64,000 bases of DNA, taken from contig JADPYG010000088.1 in the NCBI GenBank assembly GCA_017654735.1, positions 4,154,001 through 4,218,000 on the forward strand, given 5' to 3'. Under the pieces are notes generated by a model. That model saw nothing but the letters and a program-made list of their open reading frames with translations, did not search any database and was not told the origin of the DNA. The DNA is from Vishniacozyma victoriae (taxonomy: Eukaryota; Basidiomycota; Tremellomycetes; Tremellales; Bulleribasidiaceae). The position numbers and the translations under genes were made by a program. Shown here piece after piece: positions 34,012 to 46,846 of this stretch (positions within the stretch are counted from its first letter, which is position 1; each line of letters begins with the position of its first letter).

Positions 34012-35730
34012 ATGACTCCTAAACTTACTGGATTTTCCGGTATGTCAACCCCCTTCCACCCCCCACTTCAACCTTCATCAATAAATCCTAATGTTACAGG
34101 CAACTCTCGAGTCCGACGTGTTCTAGCCGCTGCCGCCCTTGCTGGTGTTGAGCTCGACTATGATTCGTCTTTCTCCATGAAGTCTGATTACAAGACTGAG
34201 GAGTTCTTGAAGAAGAACCCCGTTGGATACCTTCCTTTCTTGGAGGATGGTGATTTCTCCTTGGCCGAGTCTTCCGCCATTGCCGAGTACGGTGAGTTAT
34301 ACTTCTATCTTCCTGATGTGTCCCCAATCTAGTTCTGAGACCGAGAGTGAGAGTGGAATGAAGCAATAGGAGAAGCAATGGACGATGGAAAGGAAATGGA
34401 CCCCAACTCTATGATGATACAATAACTTCAGTTATCCCTGTCTTAATGACACTATGTCGAGGAAACCGCGAGTGGTATCGCAATATCTGATCAATTACAC
34501 CCCTATCGTTTCTTGTCGTGTTCATCTGTCGAGAATGTGACGCTGACAACAAACAGTCACCGAGCTCGGTGCCAACCAGACCATCCTCCCCTCCGACGTC
34601 AAGGAGCGAGCACAGGTTCACCAGTGGATGGCTTTCGCCGACCAGGAGATCATGCTCAAGCACATCTTCGCCTACCAACTCTTCACCAACCAGATCCCAT
34701 ACACCAAACCCGCCTACACCGGCGCTGTTGACAAGCTCCAGTCTCGTCTAGCTGTCCTAGACAAGATCCTCCTTGACCGAACCTACATTGTTGGAGAGAG
34801 GATCACCCTCGCCGATGTCTCCATCGCTACTGCCCTTGCCAACGCATTCTCTGGTCACATCCACGCCGAGTTGAGGAAGCAGGTCCCCAACGTTGTCCGA
34901 TACTTCCAGACGTAAGCTTCATCGGTCACCATCCTGCCACGTAGCTGACCGAGATAGCATCATCAACCACCCCAAGCTCGCTGCTATCTTTGACAACGGC
35001 AAGCCAACCCTCACCGACTCTGCCCCTACCTACCAGGCACCCCAGAAGGAGAAGAAGGACGAGAAGCCCAAGGAGGCCAAGCCCGCCCAGCCCAAGGCCG
35101 AGAAGAAGCCCAAGGCAAAGGAGGTTGACGAGGATGAGGACCTTGAGCTCGCCCCTGCTGAGCCCAAGCAGAAGAACCCTTTGGACGACCTACCCAAGTC
35201 TGCCTTCAACCTTGAGGAGTGGAAGAGGCAGTACTCCAACTTGGACACCAAGGATGCTTTGAAGTGGTTCTACGAGAAGTACGTTATTCCACATTGTTTG
35301 TGAATGGAAATACTAATCCCAGGTTCGACTCTGAGGGATTCTCCATCTGGCGAATCGACTTCAAGTACAACGACGAGTTGACCCAGGTCTTCATGTCTTC
35401 CAACCAGGTCGGTGGATTCTTCAACCGATTGGAGGCTTCCCGAAAGTACCTATTCGGTTCCGTTGGTGTCTGTGGAAAGGCCAACGACTCCATCATCACC
35501 GGTTCCCTCATCTGTCGAGGTCAGGACATCAAGCCTGTCGTCGAGGTCGCCCCTGATTGTACGTGTGACTCTATCATACATGGACTGCAACTGACATTCC
35601 AGGGGAGTCTTACGAGTTCAAGCGACTCGACCTTTCCAACGAGGAGGACAAGGCTTACTTCGAGGGCGCCATGGCTTGGGAGCTCACCGTTGACGGCAAG
35701 GAGTGGGCCGACGGAAAGAACTTCAAGTAA
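34012..35730 (+). CDS. TEF3: Translation elongation factor eEF1B gamma
   Basis: This is the scaffold subunit of the eEF1B nucleotide-exchange complex for eEF1A. Exons are 34012-34039, 34100-34291, 34557-34911, 34958-35278, 35323-35558 and 35603-35730, about 420 residues. The N-terminal half is a GST-like fold (NSRVRRVLAAAALAGVELDY, NPVGYLPFLEDGDFSLAESSAIAEY, ADVSIATALANAF). A Lys/Glu/Pro-rich linker (KPKEAKPAQPKAEKKPKAKE) leads to the EF1G domain: NPLDDLPKSAFNLEEWKRQYSN, GFSIWRIDFKYNDELTQVFMSSNQVGGF and ELTVDGKEWADGKNFK. Codons are strongly C-ending, as in SAM synthetase, fitting very high expression. Intron 2 is unusually long (265 bp). TEF3/CAM1 are yeast names; the assignment is by family. 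Confidence 0.95.
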
Positions 35731-36124
35731 GCGTCAACGCAGTAGGCGTATACGTAGAAGTTAGGCTTTTTCTTTTGTAGATTCAGATTATAGGTTATGC
35801 CATTATGTTATTTACAGTACACGACACAAAGTGCCACATTCATTTGAGTGAGATTAGGTCATGGTTTTAAACGATCCCTCCTTTAGAAGGATGTTTGGTT
35901 GAATTGATTATCGTGGAGCGTGGGACCCACGTTCTTCTTCCCACGAGGCAATCTTATCATTATCAACAGGGCAATCAACCACAACCAGCGGGCAGCATAG
36001 AGGCAAGCAGCTGGAACACTTGAACAATTTCAACGAGTCTACATACGAATAGGAGACCCCACCACCAACTTATCAGACTATATCTGCAAAACAATCCCTT
36101 ACTCCCCAATCACACATAATCAAC
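35731..36124. promoter_or_regulatory. Intergenic, eEF1B-gamma 3' flank and bHLH promoter
   Basis: 394 bp between same-strand genes. The second half (GTGGAGCGTGGGACCCACGTTC at about 35913) contains the inverted repeat GTGGG-AC-CCAC. No assignment is made. Confidence 0.4.
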
Positions 36125-36953
36125 ATGTCATTCGACCCCGCACTCGAACATGAGGGCTTGTCGCCCTCTGCCGGCCCATCCGTCAAGAGCGACATGAACC
36201 TCGACTCCCACCTCTCTTCCATGCGATCATTAGTTCCAGAACACCAATTCGGGGTCGGGGAAGATACCCTTGCATCGGCAGCTTCCCCATCTCATCAACA
36301 CGATACCGCCTCTATCCTCCATCAAGCTGCTGCTGCTGCTTCCGCTTCCGCTTCGGATTCAGGACACGCCATGAACCCTCATTTGGAAGGATTGAAGGGC
36401 GAGGAGAAACAACAACCTTTTTCTAGATCACCCGAATTGAGGGTTAGTCATAAATTGGCTGAAAGGAAGAGGCGGAAGGAAATGAGGGATATGTTTGATG
36501 AGTTGAGAGTCATGTTGCCTGTGGAGAGGGGATCCAAGTGGTCTAAATGGGAGATCTTAAGCAAAGGTACGTTGTCACATATCTTGTAGTCGAGACATAA
36601 GCTGATAATCAGGTCTTGACTGGATGGAGAGCTTGAAGAAGCAGAACGAACAATTACTCCTCGAGAACGAGAAGCTCAAGACAAGGGTAGACGAACTCAT
36701 GAACCTCCAAAGCGCCGGGCAGAGCGGAGGTGGACATGGGAACGGAAACGCAGAGTCATCCGCAGGCTACGGTTTCGGTAGTTATGGATTGATGGGAACT
36801 GGAGATGCTGGATCGCTCGACCCAAACCTCCATGATGCAGGAGAACAGGTGGATGGATTACAAGATCAGAAGAAGAATACGCCACCTTTAGATACGGATG
36901 CTATTAGGGAGAGTCTTACTCAAGCAGGAGCTAGGGATCAGGATATGCAATAG
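36125..36953 (+). CDS. bHLH transcription factor
   Basis: Two exons, 36125-36566 and 36613-36953, give 260 residues. The basic region and helix 1 are [20 protein letters not shown] with the E-box contact pattern H...ER.RR. The loop [13 protein letters not shown] leads to helix 2 ([14 protein letters not shown]) and a leucine-zipper-like extension ([19 protein letters not shown]). The intron splits helix 2. The N-terminal third is Ser/His/Ala-rich, with an Ala/Ser run. The C-terminus is Gly-rich and acidic. It probably dimerises and binds CANNTG sites in the nucleus. The target genes and a named orthologue are not evident. Confidence 0.88.
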
Positions 36954-37348
36954 CCAGATCTTCCTCCATTTTAGGGTTTTGTAGACATCTGTCTTTTGGG
37001 TATTCTAGTTTCTAGTCTGTATGTATGGCGGCGTTATGATTATATTACATGGTATTCCCGTTGCATTGACATGTAAGAAGGGTACGGGATACCCCGCCTG
37101 GGATCAATTTGAATAAATACCTTTATTGATAATACCACGAGTCTGGGCGGCGATATCCGCTTAGCTTCAGCATCCTCTAGAGTAACTTTGGTTAAGCTGG
37201 TGTAACCCTCCATCATCCGTATCTGTGTACCCTCCACCCTCTAGCATCTAGTCTTAACCTTACGTCGCCAGCGGAAATAGGAGCTGAACTTCGAGTTTTC
37301 AATCTCAGTCGAACTCCAACCGCCGTCGCTCACCGACCACACGACAAG
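36954..37348. promoter_or_regulatory. Intergenic, bHLH 3' flank and RSE1 promoter
   Basis: 395 bp with no supported gene. Confidence 0.4.
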
Positions 37349-40300
37349 ATGCATTTACTCAATATCACCTTGTCCCCACCTACCAACATCTCCCTAGCGG
37401 CAGTCGGTTCATTCTCGGGTACGAAGGGCCAAGAAATCATCGCAGTTCGTGGATCTACCAAGTTGGAGATTTTGAAGTTGAATCCTACGACTGGACAACG
37501 TATGTCAAATCAATTTGTGGTATGCAGGAAGCTGATATATAGTCGATACGATATGTTCTAGTGAAGCTTTCGGGGTGGTTAGGAATGTTAGTGCGTTTAG
37601 GTTGGCGGGAATGACCAAGGGTAAGTCAGCTGTCACGGTATAGACGAACAAGAGCCGACAAGCAGATTATATGTTGCTATCATCCGATTCTGGACGATTA
37701 TCAATTATAGAATTTGTCGTCACCCCAACACCACACTTTGAGAGTCTGTTCCAGGAGGTATTCGGAAAGACCGGTAGCAGGTGAGCTCATCCATTCTTGA
37801 CAGTGCCAGTAGCTGATGGTCAGACGTATTGTACCAGGACAATTCTTGGCTGTTGACCCTAAAGGAAGAAGTTGTATGATTGGAGCGTAAGTCTTTTCCA
37901 TTCTGAAAGGCCAGAGCTGACGTACAGTATTGAAAAGTAAGCTCACCGCCAACATGTTGACAAAGGTGGAGCTGACAGACAGGACGAAATTGGTCTATGT
38001 GCTAAACCGTAATGCTGAAGGCAAACTTTTCCCATCATCACCACTAGAAGCACACAAGAACCACGCCCTCGTTACCAATATCATCGGTGTTGATCAGGCA
38101 AGCTCACGGCTTTCAGACATTGAGCAAAGCTGACTATAATAGGGTTACGATAATCCCCTGTATGCTGCTCTTGAGGTGGATTATACCGATTCGGATCAGG
38201 ATCCCACAGGGAAAGCATTTGAACAGACTCAGAAGGTCAGTCAGCTGCAAAGCGTGCGTCGTATTGAGCTGATTATCAGAATTTGACTTTCTACGAGCTG
38301 GATCTGGGTCTAAATCACGTAGTCAGGAAATGGAGTGAACCAACGGATAGGAGAGCAAATCTGCTCGTTCAAGGTATGTTTTCGTCTGATCCAGGACTGC
38401 GCAAAGGAAATGCTGACAAACAGTACCTGGAGGACAGAATGCCCAGTCTGACCGATTTGATGGTCCTTCCGGTGTTTTGGTTTGCTGCGAAGACCACATT
38501 ATCTGGAAACATATGGACGCCGAGGCACACCGAATACCTATTCCTCGACGTCGGAACCCGCTCGCTCAGAGGGGAGAGACAAGTCGAGGAAATATCATCG
38601 TTTCAGCCGTCATGCACAAGATCAGGGTGAGCTCATCTATTTCCAGAATTGAAGAGAGCTAATGGGACAGGGAGCATTCTTCTTTTTACTACAATCTGAG
38701 GATGGAGATTTGTTCAAGTGCTGGATTGAACATGAGGGAGAAGAGGTCAAATCGCTCAAGATCAAGTACTTTGATACGGTACCTGTTGCTGCTAGCTTGT
38801 GTATTTTGAAGAGCGGTTACCTCTTTGTTGCTAGCGAGTTTAGTGATCAGTGAGTTGATGGACTCAAATGTGAAGGACTCAACTGACAATCAGAAACCTA
38901 TACCAGTTCCAGGCTCTAGGAGACGATGATGACGAGCAAGAATGGACATCAACAGATTATCCAAATAGGGGCGATAGCGAAACACCACTTCCATACGCAT
39001 TCTTCAATCCCCGCCCATTACAGAATCTATTACTCGTCGAAACTCTCAATTCCCTCGACCCAATCACAGATGCTAAAGTCGTCAACCTCCTGGGAGCTAG
39101 TTCGGATACGCCTCAAATCTACGCTGCTTGTGGAAGGGGATCTAGGAGTACATTTAGGACGCTGAAACATGGTTTGGATATCAATCAGTTGGTTGCTAGT
39201 CCCCTACCTGGTGTTCCTAATGCTGTTTGGACACTGAAGTTGACGGATGATGGTACGTCAGCTTTCAGGCACCCGCACAAGAAGCTGACAAGCAGACGAG
39301 TTTGACTCGTACATTGTCCTCTCTTTCCCTAACGGTACCCTCGTCCTGTCCATTGGCCAGACTATCGAGGAAGTTTCCGATACCGGTTTTCTATCCTCCT
39401 CACCTACCCTCGCAGTTCAACAGCTCAGTAATGCCGGACTTCTCCAAATCCACCCATACGGTCTACGTCATATCCGAGCAGCCGATCGGGTCGATGAATG
39501 GTCAGTACCACCAGGATGTATGATCACAGCCGCTACCACCAACAAACGTCAAGTCGTCATTGCGCTCAGTACGATGGAATTGGTTTACTTCGAACTTGAT
39601 CCAGAGGGATCTCTTTCAGAATATCAGGATAAGGCAAAACTACCGTCGAATGCTACTGCTGTTAGTATCGCTGAAGTGCCCGAGGGAAGGAGGCGGACAC
39701 CTTTCTTGGCTGTTGGATGTGATAATCAGACTGTTCATGTTATCTCGCTTGAACCCGAGACCACCCTTCAGACATTGTCTCTACAGGTAAGCTCATGTGA
39801 ACGCTGATTTCGAGTAAAGCTGATTTCCAGGCATTAACAGCACCCCCATCATCCATCTGTCTAGCCGAGATCTTCGATACCTCCATCGACAAGAACAGGC
39901 CAACAATGTTCCTAAATATCGGTCTAGTAAACGGTATCTTACTCCGAACAGTCGTTGACCCAGTCGAAGGTTCATTATCCGATACCCGACTTCGATTCCT
40001 CGGTGCAAAACCACCCAAGCTCGTCCGAGCAATGGTCCACGGCTCACCTTCCGTGATGGCTTTCTCGAGCCGAACTTGGTTATTATACACTTATCAGGAT
40101 ATGTTGCAAACTGTTCCTCTTATCTACGATACTCTCGAACACGCATCTTCATTGACGGCGAGCATGTGTCCTGAAGGATTGATCGGTATTTCTGGAAATA
40201 CTCTCAGGTCAGTCAGCTCCCCACCTCGCACAAGTTTTAGCTGATAAGTAGGATCTTCACTGTACCTAAGCTTGGAGAGAAACTGAAGCAGGATTCCATC

Positions 40301-41846
40301 CCCTTATCGTACACTCCCAGAAAATTCATCTCCCACCCCACGGACAATGTGTTCTACATGATCGAGTCGGATCACCGCACGCACGGTCCAGCTGCTACTC
40401 AGAGGATTATCGCCGAGAAGGTCAGTTTCGCAACTCGGACAGCCGAGGGTAGAACTGATGATATAGGAAGCTTCCGGTGCAAAAGTCGACACTTCGATTC
40501 TCCAGCTTCCTGCTGCTGAATTCGGTCGTCCGCGTGCTGCTGAGGGCAATTGGGCATCGCTCGTCCGTGTCCTTGACCCCCTGACAGTGAGTCATATGTG
40601 AGGGGATCGTGGCTGATGACAGAATACCACACTACAGACCTTCGAGCTGGATGAGAATGAAGCTGCTTTCTCACTTGCTATCTGCTATTTCGAGCGAGGG
40701 GGCGGTGAGCCCTTCTTGGTGGTTGGTACTGGAGTCAACACGAAACTCCTACCGAAATCATGTAAAGAGGGATGGTTACGTGTCTACGCGATGAAAGAGG
40801 GAGGAAGGGTGTTGGAGTTTATGCACAAGGTCAGCCCCCCCCCCCCCCCCTCCCCGGTTAGAGAGGCAGGAACTGATGATTAGACCAAGACTGATGATGT
40901 CCCACTTTGCTTGGCTGGATTCCAGGGTTACATGCTTGCTGGTATTGGCAAGTCGTTACGACTTTACGAGATGGGTAAAAAGGCGCTGTTGAGGAAATGT
41001 GAAAACAGTGTATGTCCCTCGCACGTCACGCAGTGAGCAAAGCTGACGAGCAGGGTTTCCCGACTGGTGTCGCTACCATCAATGTCATTGGTGCCCGAAT
41101 CATTGTCGGTGACATGCAAGAATCAACATTCTACTGCGTTTACCGATCCATCCCATCCCGACAACTCCTTATCTTCGCAGACGACTCTCAACCCCGTTTC
41201 CTAACTTGTGTCGCCAATGTCGATTACGAAACAGTCGTATGCGGTGACAAATTCGGTAATATCTTTATCAATCGACTAGATTCAGATGTTAGTGAGAAAG
41301 TAGATGAGGATCCTACTGGAGCTGGGATTTTACACGAGAGGAGTTTCTTGATGGGTGCGGCACACAAGACGGATCTGTTGGCTCATTATAATGTTGGAAG
41401 TGTCGTTACTTCGTAAGCTTTACTACCCTCTCCTTGAGAAGTCGGCTGATGAATAGGATAACAAAGATTTCGTTAGTTGCTGGAGGAAGGGATGTGTTGG
41501 TGTACACGACGATATCAGGTGCCGTAGGTGCCCTCGTCCCATTCGCCTCAATGGACGATGTGGAGTTCATGACTACTCTCGAGATGGTACGTCTCTACTC
41601 TCATCGATGATCAATGCTGACGAGTAGCACATGCGTACGCAAAACACCTCATTAGTAGGCCGAGACCACCTAGCCTACAGAGGATATTACGCTCCAGTAA
41701 TGGGTGTGATCGATGGAGATCTATGCGAGAGTTTCGGTCTACTGCCATATCCACAACAACAGGCTATCGCGGAGGATCTGGAGGATAGGTCCGTTCCGGA
41801 TGTCCTGAAGAAATTGGAGCAGATGAGGACTAGTGCTGCTTTCTAG
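37349..41846 (+). CDS. RSE1: Splicing factor 3B subunit 3 (SF3b130 / Rse1)
   Basis: This is the large beta-propeller scaffold of SF3b in the U2 snRNP, needed for branch-site recognition. It starts [26 protein letters not shown] and ends [18 protein letters not shown]. Family landmarks run through the whole span: [51 protein letters not shown] and [27 protein letters not shown]. Further on are [66 protein letters not shown] and VDEDPTGAG. About 20 exons and roughly 1,200 residues, the normal length. One intron (from about 40830) starts directly with a run of 16 C. Intron 1 uses the acceptor ATATAG; a later TTCTAG would break the frame. Confidence 0.95.
40835..40850 (+). repeat. C16 homopolymer inside an RSE1 intron
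   Basis: Sixteen C follow the donor GTCAG within a short intron. The tract length is likely to vary or be misread. Confidence 0.9.
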
Positions 41847-42184
41847 GCGGGCGATCGAGCCTGCTTAAGTAGAAGTGCGAAGCAGCGGCAAAGTTGGAGG
41901 GAGGTATGGAGTAGATATGGCTTAAAAGAGGTGGACGACGCCGAAGTGAAAAGCATGATACGATGCATTTGTCTGATGACCCATCTGGCTCGCATGCACA
42001 AAGAGATCGACCAACTCCCTGCTACGGCCGCAAGGCACATGAATCTAAACGATTTCCGAAGATCACTTGATTACAGATTACGGAAGAAGACGATGACGTA
42101 TATCTAGTCTTGTAGTCAGCAACCGAAAATCAAGTCAGTGAACAGTTGATCATACAATACCGTCCACTTCTACCACTACGCACA
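41847..42184. other. Intergenic, RSE1 3' flank and RCF2 promoter
   Basis: 338 bp between same-strand genes; no gene is supported. Confidence 0.4.
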
Positions 42185-43127
42185 ATGAAGGTAGGTTCTC
42201 TGCATCTGATTCTCAGGCCGTAACCTTACACTCAGGTCCTGACTACCGAAGACTCAAACGCCTACACCCAAGCAACCATTAATGGTGGTCTAAAAGGTCT
42301 AGCGATCGGAACTGGAATCGCCGTCCCAGGTCATTTCGGTTTAATGAGAGCCTCAACGTTTTACCGAGCCCTACCCATCCCTCTGAAAGCATTCGCAGGA
42401 GTCGTCACTATCTTACCTTGTATTTCCATTTCAGCGGAGAAAGCAGGAGAAGCATACGAGAGAAGTCAATGGAGTGGTATTGGAAAGAGAGAGTTGGATT
42501 TACAGGAAAAGAGGGAACAGGAGAGATTGGAAGCTTTGGGAACTAGTGCTAGGGTCAAGGATTGGGCTGGAAGGAATAGATATGGGATCATTGCCGGAGG
42601 GTAAGTCTGCTTGTCCAGCTTTTGGGTTAGAGGGAACAAGTGCTGATAGATCCAGATGGGCAGCATCAATGGCACTTGCATTCGGACTAGTAGCTCGAAA
42701 TCCATACCAATCATTCTCTCAAAAGGTAAGTCCGAATGATCTAAATGCCGCCGGGGGTCAAAGCTCATCTATTAGCTCGTGCAGTCACGTATGTGGGCAC
42801 AAGGTACGTAAACTTTAACGCTTTGACATCAAATCATAATACTAATGAAATCAGGTCTGACCGTTGGTGTACTTGTAGCCTCTGCTCTTGTAGCGGGGAC
42901 TACTTCAAAAGAAGCAAATGCAGTAGAGAGGGTTGATCATTCATGGGAAGATATTCTTGGTACGTACTCCATAATTATCGTAAGAGTTGGCTAATGTAGA
43001 AGAAGCAGAAGGAGAGATGAAACATGAAGATCGATTAGAGATCCAAAAGGGAAAAGCAGATAGAGAAGCCGCCGAAACTAAAGCCAAGGCCAAAGCAGTT
43101 GCAGAAGATAAGAAGGACAAAGCATAG
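42185..43127 (+). CDS. RCF2: Respiratory supercomplex factor 2-like (HIG1 domain)
   Basis: This is a mitochondrial inner-membrane protein associated with cytochrome oxidase and respiratory supercomplexes. Six exons: 42185-42190, 42236-42600, 42656-42725, 42776-42803, 42855-42959 and 43000-43127. They give 233 residues. The first coding exon is only ATG-AAG. Membrane segments are at INGGLKGLAIGTGIAVPGHFG, LKAFAGVVTILPCISISAEK and GIIAGGWAASMALAFGLVAR. The HIG1 signature region QSRMWAQGLTVGVLVASALVAG follows. The C-terminus is Lys/Glu/Ala-rich. Rcf2 identity rests on the order of segments and the RMWAQG...GV motif. Confidence 0.85.
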
Positions 43128-43530
43128 GTCTGTACTATTGCATGAAGTATCTTGTTACACGGACGATGTTGATGGTGATGCGCTCGAGCCATTCACTACG
43201 TGTTCAGGTACATATGTACATTGAATTCTCAAAGGTGTGTATTGACATATATCACACTAAGATTAACTCCGCCCTCCTTTGATTCTCGCGCCCTGCATAG
43301 AACCCCCGAAATTCTCAAGGAGTGGGGAGGGACAGTGCTCAATAGAGATGAGGTGAGATGAGTTTATTGAACCATCATTCTACCTTGGCAACTACTGAGA
43401 TCGTTCGTTCAACCCTCCGCCCCTTTCGCCCTTCGCCCATACTCATCATTACCCTATCAATCGACCCACTCACTCTCTCCACTCGACCTCCGCTTCTACA
43501 GAAGCCTATCATCAAACGACGTCTATCGAT
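43128..43530. other. Intergenic, RCF2 3' flank and promoter of the P-loop gene
   Basis: 403 bp. The last 120 bp before the ATG are pyrimidine-rich, which is common in tremellomycete promoters and 5' UTRs. No gene is supported. Confidence 0.45.
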
Positions 43531-44411
43531 ATGAATGGCGCTTTGGTCGTTCTTAATGGTTATCCAGGAGTAGGAAAGACTGCTATCGCCAATGAGCTCT
43601 TGTCAGTTCCTCCTCTTCATCGTCCCATCTCCTTCCCCTTCCCTCCTACACCCCCCCTTGACTCCCCTCTCCCGCTCTTGGACCATCCTCGTCGACCTCG
43701 TCCTATGGGACTTGGGCGTACTTTCCGAAGATGGCGCTGACTCGTAGACAACTCTTTCCGAACTCGCGAATCGTCGATGTTCGATTTCTCGACAAGCTGG
43801 CTAGTGGTATCCACCCAGTAGGCAGTCCTGAAAACACTTCACTTAGGAAATCTTTGGTTTGTCTCTGTCCCCTACTTCGCCTTCCGAACCAGGGTCTGGC
43901 TGATAGGTAGCGACAAACAACCCTCAAATCCCTCGTCCCTGCCGAAGATAACCTCATCCGACCCGCCTCCGCAACATTCAACCCAAACGCAGCATTCTAC
44001 GGAACATCCAACTTCCCCGTTAAATCAGATACAGACCACCTCTGTCCACCAATCTACATTTTCCCCGAATCACTCTATTCCTCTACTCACGCAAATTTAC
44101 TCGATATCAAACCTAAATTCTGCGCCGCAAATGGATTCACCCTTCTCTCGGTGATCCTTCCGCTCGATACCGAATCACATGTAATGAGAGCTGGGAAAAA
44201 GGGGTATAAGGAAGATGATATTATTGAAGTTAGGATGTGTGAGGAGATTGGGTATTTCAATACTCCCCGAAATAGGATTTGTCGGGAATGGGAGGTGGTC
44301 ACGGATGATTTGCCTATTGATAGGGCTGGGACTAGGGTTGCGGAGTATATCTTGGATGGGTTGAGGGATGCTGGGTGGTTTGTCCAGCTCAAGACCAAGA
44401 AGAGGAGGTAG
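43531..44411 (+). CDS. P-loop NTPase/kinase-like protein
   Basis: Exon 1 encodes MNGALVVLNGYPGVGKTAIANELL with a clean Walker A (GYPGVGKT). Two introns follow, the first 43601 to about 43748 and the second ending GATAGGTAG near 43909. Then one long exon runs to the TAG at 44409-44411. The rest reads FPNSRIVDVRFLDKLASG, then ILPLDTESHVMRAGKKGYKEDD, VRMCEEIGYFNTPRNRICREWEVV and a C-terminal helix AEYILDGLRDAGWFVQL. The pattern (P-loop at the N-terminus, helical C-terminus, about 230 residues) suggests a small-molecule or nucleotide kinase-like NTPase. The substrate is unknown. Confidence 0.78.
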
Positions 44412-44626
44412 GGCCATGCGCATAGTACATGGCTTGGCACGGGGACAATTGGGTTCATTGGATGGTCAGTTTGGTTTGGTCAGATTTCAGCATTAGCACC
44501 TTCATTTCCCGGAGTCTAGTAAATGGAATGTAAATGAGATAATACATGGATGATGATGTACATACACTGCTCAATGCTAACGAGATGGATCCAAGCGCAT
44601 CAATCTCAATGAGATCCAATCATCCC

Positions 44627-46846
44627 CTAACCCCTAAAAGGCCCACGGCCATGCCGTCCCTTACCACCTTTCGAGAATCCACCTCCATTCCGCCCATTCC
44701 CAGCTTTGAAAGGCATAGGTGGTCCCTTCATCTTTTTCCTCATCTTATCCTTCTTCCGCCTCGGACTGTCTAATACAGGACTAGGATGGGAAGGTCGATC
44801 AATAGGTGAGATCTTTAATGATTCCGGATTTTGAGCGCGTGGAGCAAGTAGACCCTTGGATTTCTTGGGATTTCCGCTATATGTCCATTTGATTGGTGTT
44901 CTCTCCTGTGGCGTCTCTTCATCAGAGTCGGACGGTGGTGGAGTATATGCTGCGCGGGAGGGAGTGGCAGGTTGAGATTCATCGTCATCGGTCCATTGTC
45001 GTTTACGCTTCATGGATGGTGAAGAAGCTGCAGAGCCATTTGTTCCGTTATGATGACCATTGCCGTTCACATTTCCGTTGACGTTGCCATTGACATGACC
45101 ATTGGCAAGAGGACGAGAGGGGAGTGGACTCGATTTCGTAGATGTCGGACGAGCACCTGGCCCCTGATCGGAATCGCCAACTCGAATATAGCTGAGCAAG
45201 TAGGCGGTGTTCTCGTTCAGGACCTTGACAAGAGGGACAGGCGTCATGTCCTCATCGTCGGCGTGGAACCATGCTCCCTGAGGACCTCGGACGTAGGAAG
45301 TGTAATGTCCGAATCGAAGTTCGGCACCTCGATGACATGTGACCCCGAATAAGCGGTATGCAGTATCTGTCGACTGTTCATCAGCGTGACTCGAGACGAT
45401 CGTATCAAATTTGGGCTTACCTTGGGATCGACCATGTATGGTGCTATGTCTAGTGATTCTGGGTAGTCGACAAATTGAGTATTCTTGTTGGCCCTAGGTT
45501 TACCATAAGAGCTGTAGCTTACGCTAAACCTCTTCAAGTGCAGAGTGAGGATAGGAGGAGCATGTAGGATTTTGAAGCTCTTTGTAGCATTCGCTTTGGA
45601 TTTACAGCTACCAGTCAGCATCGCTCAGTCGTAACAGGGTATGGACATACTTTTCACAATGGTACTTGTTGTCTCCCTCTAGCTTATCCTCTCTGATGAA
45701 ACCTTGGAGCATCGTCTTGATACTCTTTTGATTCTTTGGCATATCAAGTGACAAATCCAGGAAATTGTCAAAAGTATCGGACGGTTTCTTGCATTTCGAA
45801 CATACGACTCGGGATCGGACTTGTCCTCCCCAAGTTTGGTATACCCAAGTAGTATGCTTGATCTTGGCTGGTAGGTCCCTATATCGTCAGCACCTGTTTC
45901 AATGAGGATGTTACGTGGAGGCGTACTTTGGTAATCCAAACAATGCTTCATTCTGCAGAGCATCGGTGACGAATCGGAAGAATTCGTGGGTATCTTCCTG
46001 ACGGTTTCTAGAGAATCCTTTCTTGATAGCTTTTGGATCAGCTAATTCCCAAAGCGAGATGGCAATGACGTACATCCTAAATGACCGTGAACTTCCTTGG
46101 GCTGATAAGCTTTTCTATTCCCCCAGTGGTCTCCCGCTGCCATTCGCTTTAGATCACAGAGCATACAGAACCCCTTGGCTGCCTGTCGACCTAATCATCA
46201 GTCGATCCTTCGTGATAAGGGCGCACGTACAATTCTTAGAGTCGTGTGAGTGGGCTATACGAAGAACAGGTGGTGTATGTAATAAGACCTGAAGCGTGGC
46301 ATTGGCGTAACAAGCCATTGAGGGATTGTACAGTCCAGCAGCAGATTGTTTCCTAGTCCGCATTGACGCTGGCCAAGACAATTCGATCGGATCTTCATAT
46401 AACATCCTCTCCTTTGGTACGGGCTCCTTCCCCTTACGCGTCGAAGTAGGTATGACCGGTCCAATGATTTTAGATGGTCCAGCTTTTGAAGGTGATGGTG
46501 AATCCGGTTCATCATCCTCTTCCTCCTCCTCTTCATCCCTCTGCTTTACATGTCCGTTCGTTCTAGGTAGAGTCGAGTGTCCGTTTGCTTTAGGACTCCT
46601 TGGTCCAGGTGCAATCTCCCTAACCCCACCTCCGATCGCAAACGCGTTTTTCCCAACCGGTTCACTGAACGCCATTTGACTAGCACTAGCCAACATATCT
46701 TTCAATATCGTACTTCCGTTGGCGTGACCCGATTTCCCCGATTGACCGTGTATAAGAAGATCGTATAAATGGCCGTTGGCTTTAGGTGCAGGTTCAGAGT
46801 CGGATTGAGATGGAGGTAAGGGTTGATTTGGTGCAACTAAGCTCAT
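44627..46846 (-). CDS. Ubiquitin-specific protease (USP/UBP family)
   Basis: This is a cysteine deubiquitinase. It starts MSLVAPNQPLPPSQSD; the upstream frame has no ATG. A disordered Ser/Pro/Glu-rich N-terminus of about 190 residues precedes the Cys box GLYNPSMACYANATLQVLL. In the usual form GLxNxGNTCYxNxxLQ, the GNT triplet is SMA here, while the oxyanion-hole Asn and the Cys are kept. Zinc-finger-type Cys pairs (CKKP.., CSKCKK-like) lie in the middle. The His box is LRFGHYTSYVRGPQGAWFHADDEDMTPV with His and Asp. The C-terminal tail has an NGNVNGNVNGNGHHNG repeat, then basic Gly-rich sequence ending RGPFRG. It resembles the USP36/42 group, which acts in the nucleus or nucleolus; that placement is inference. 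Confidence 0.87.
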
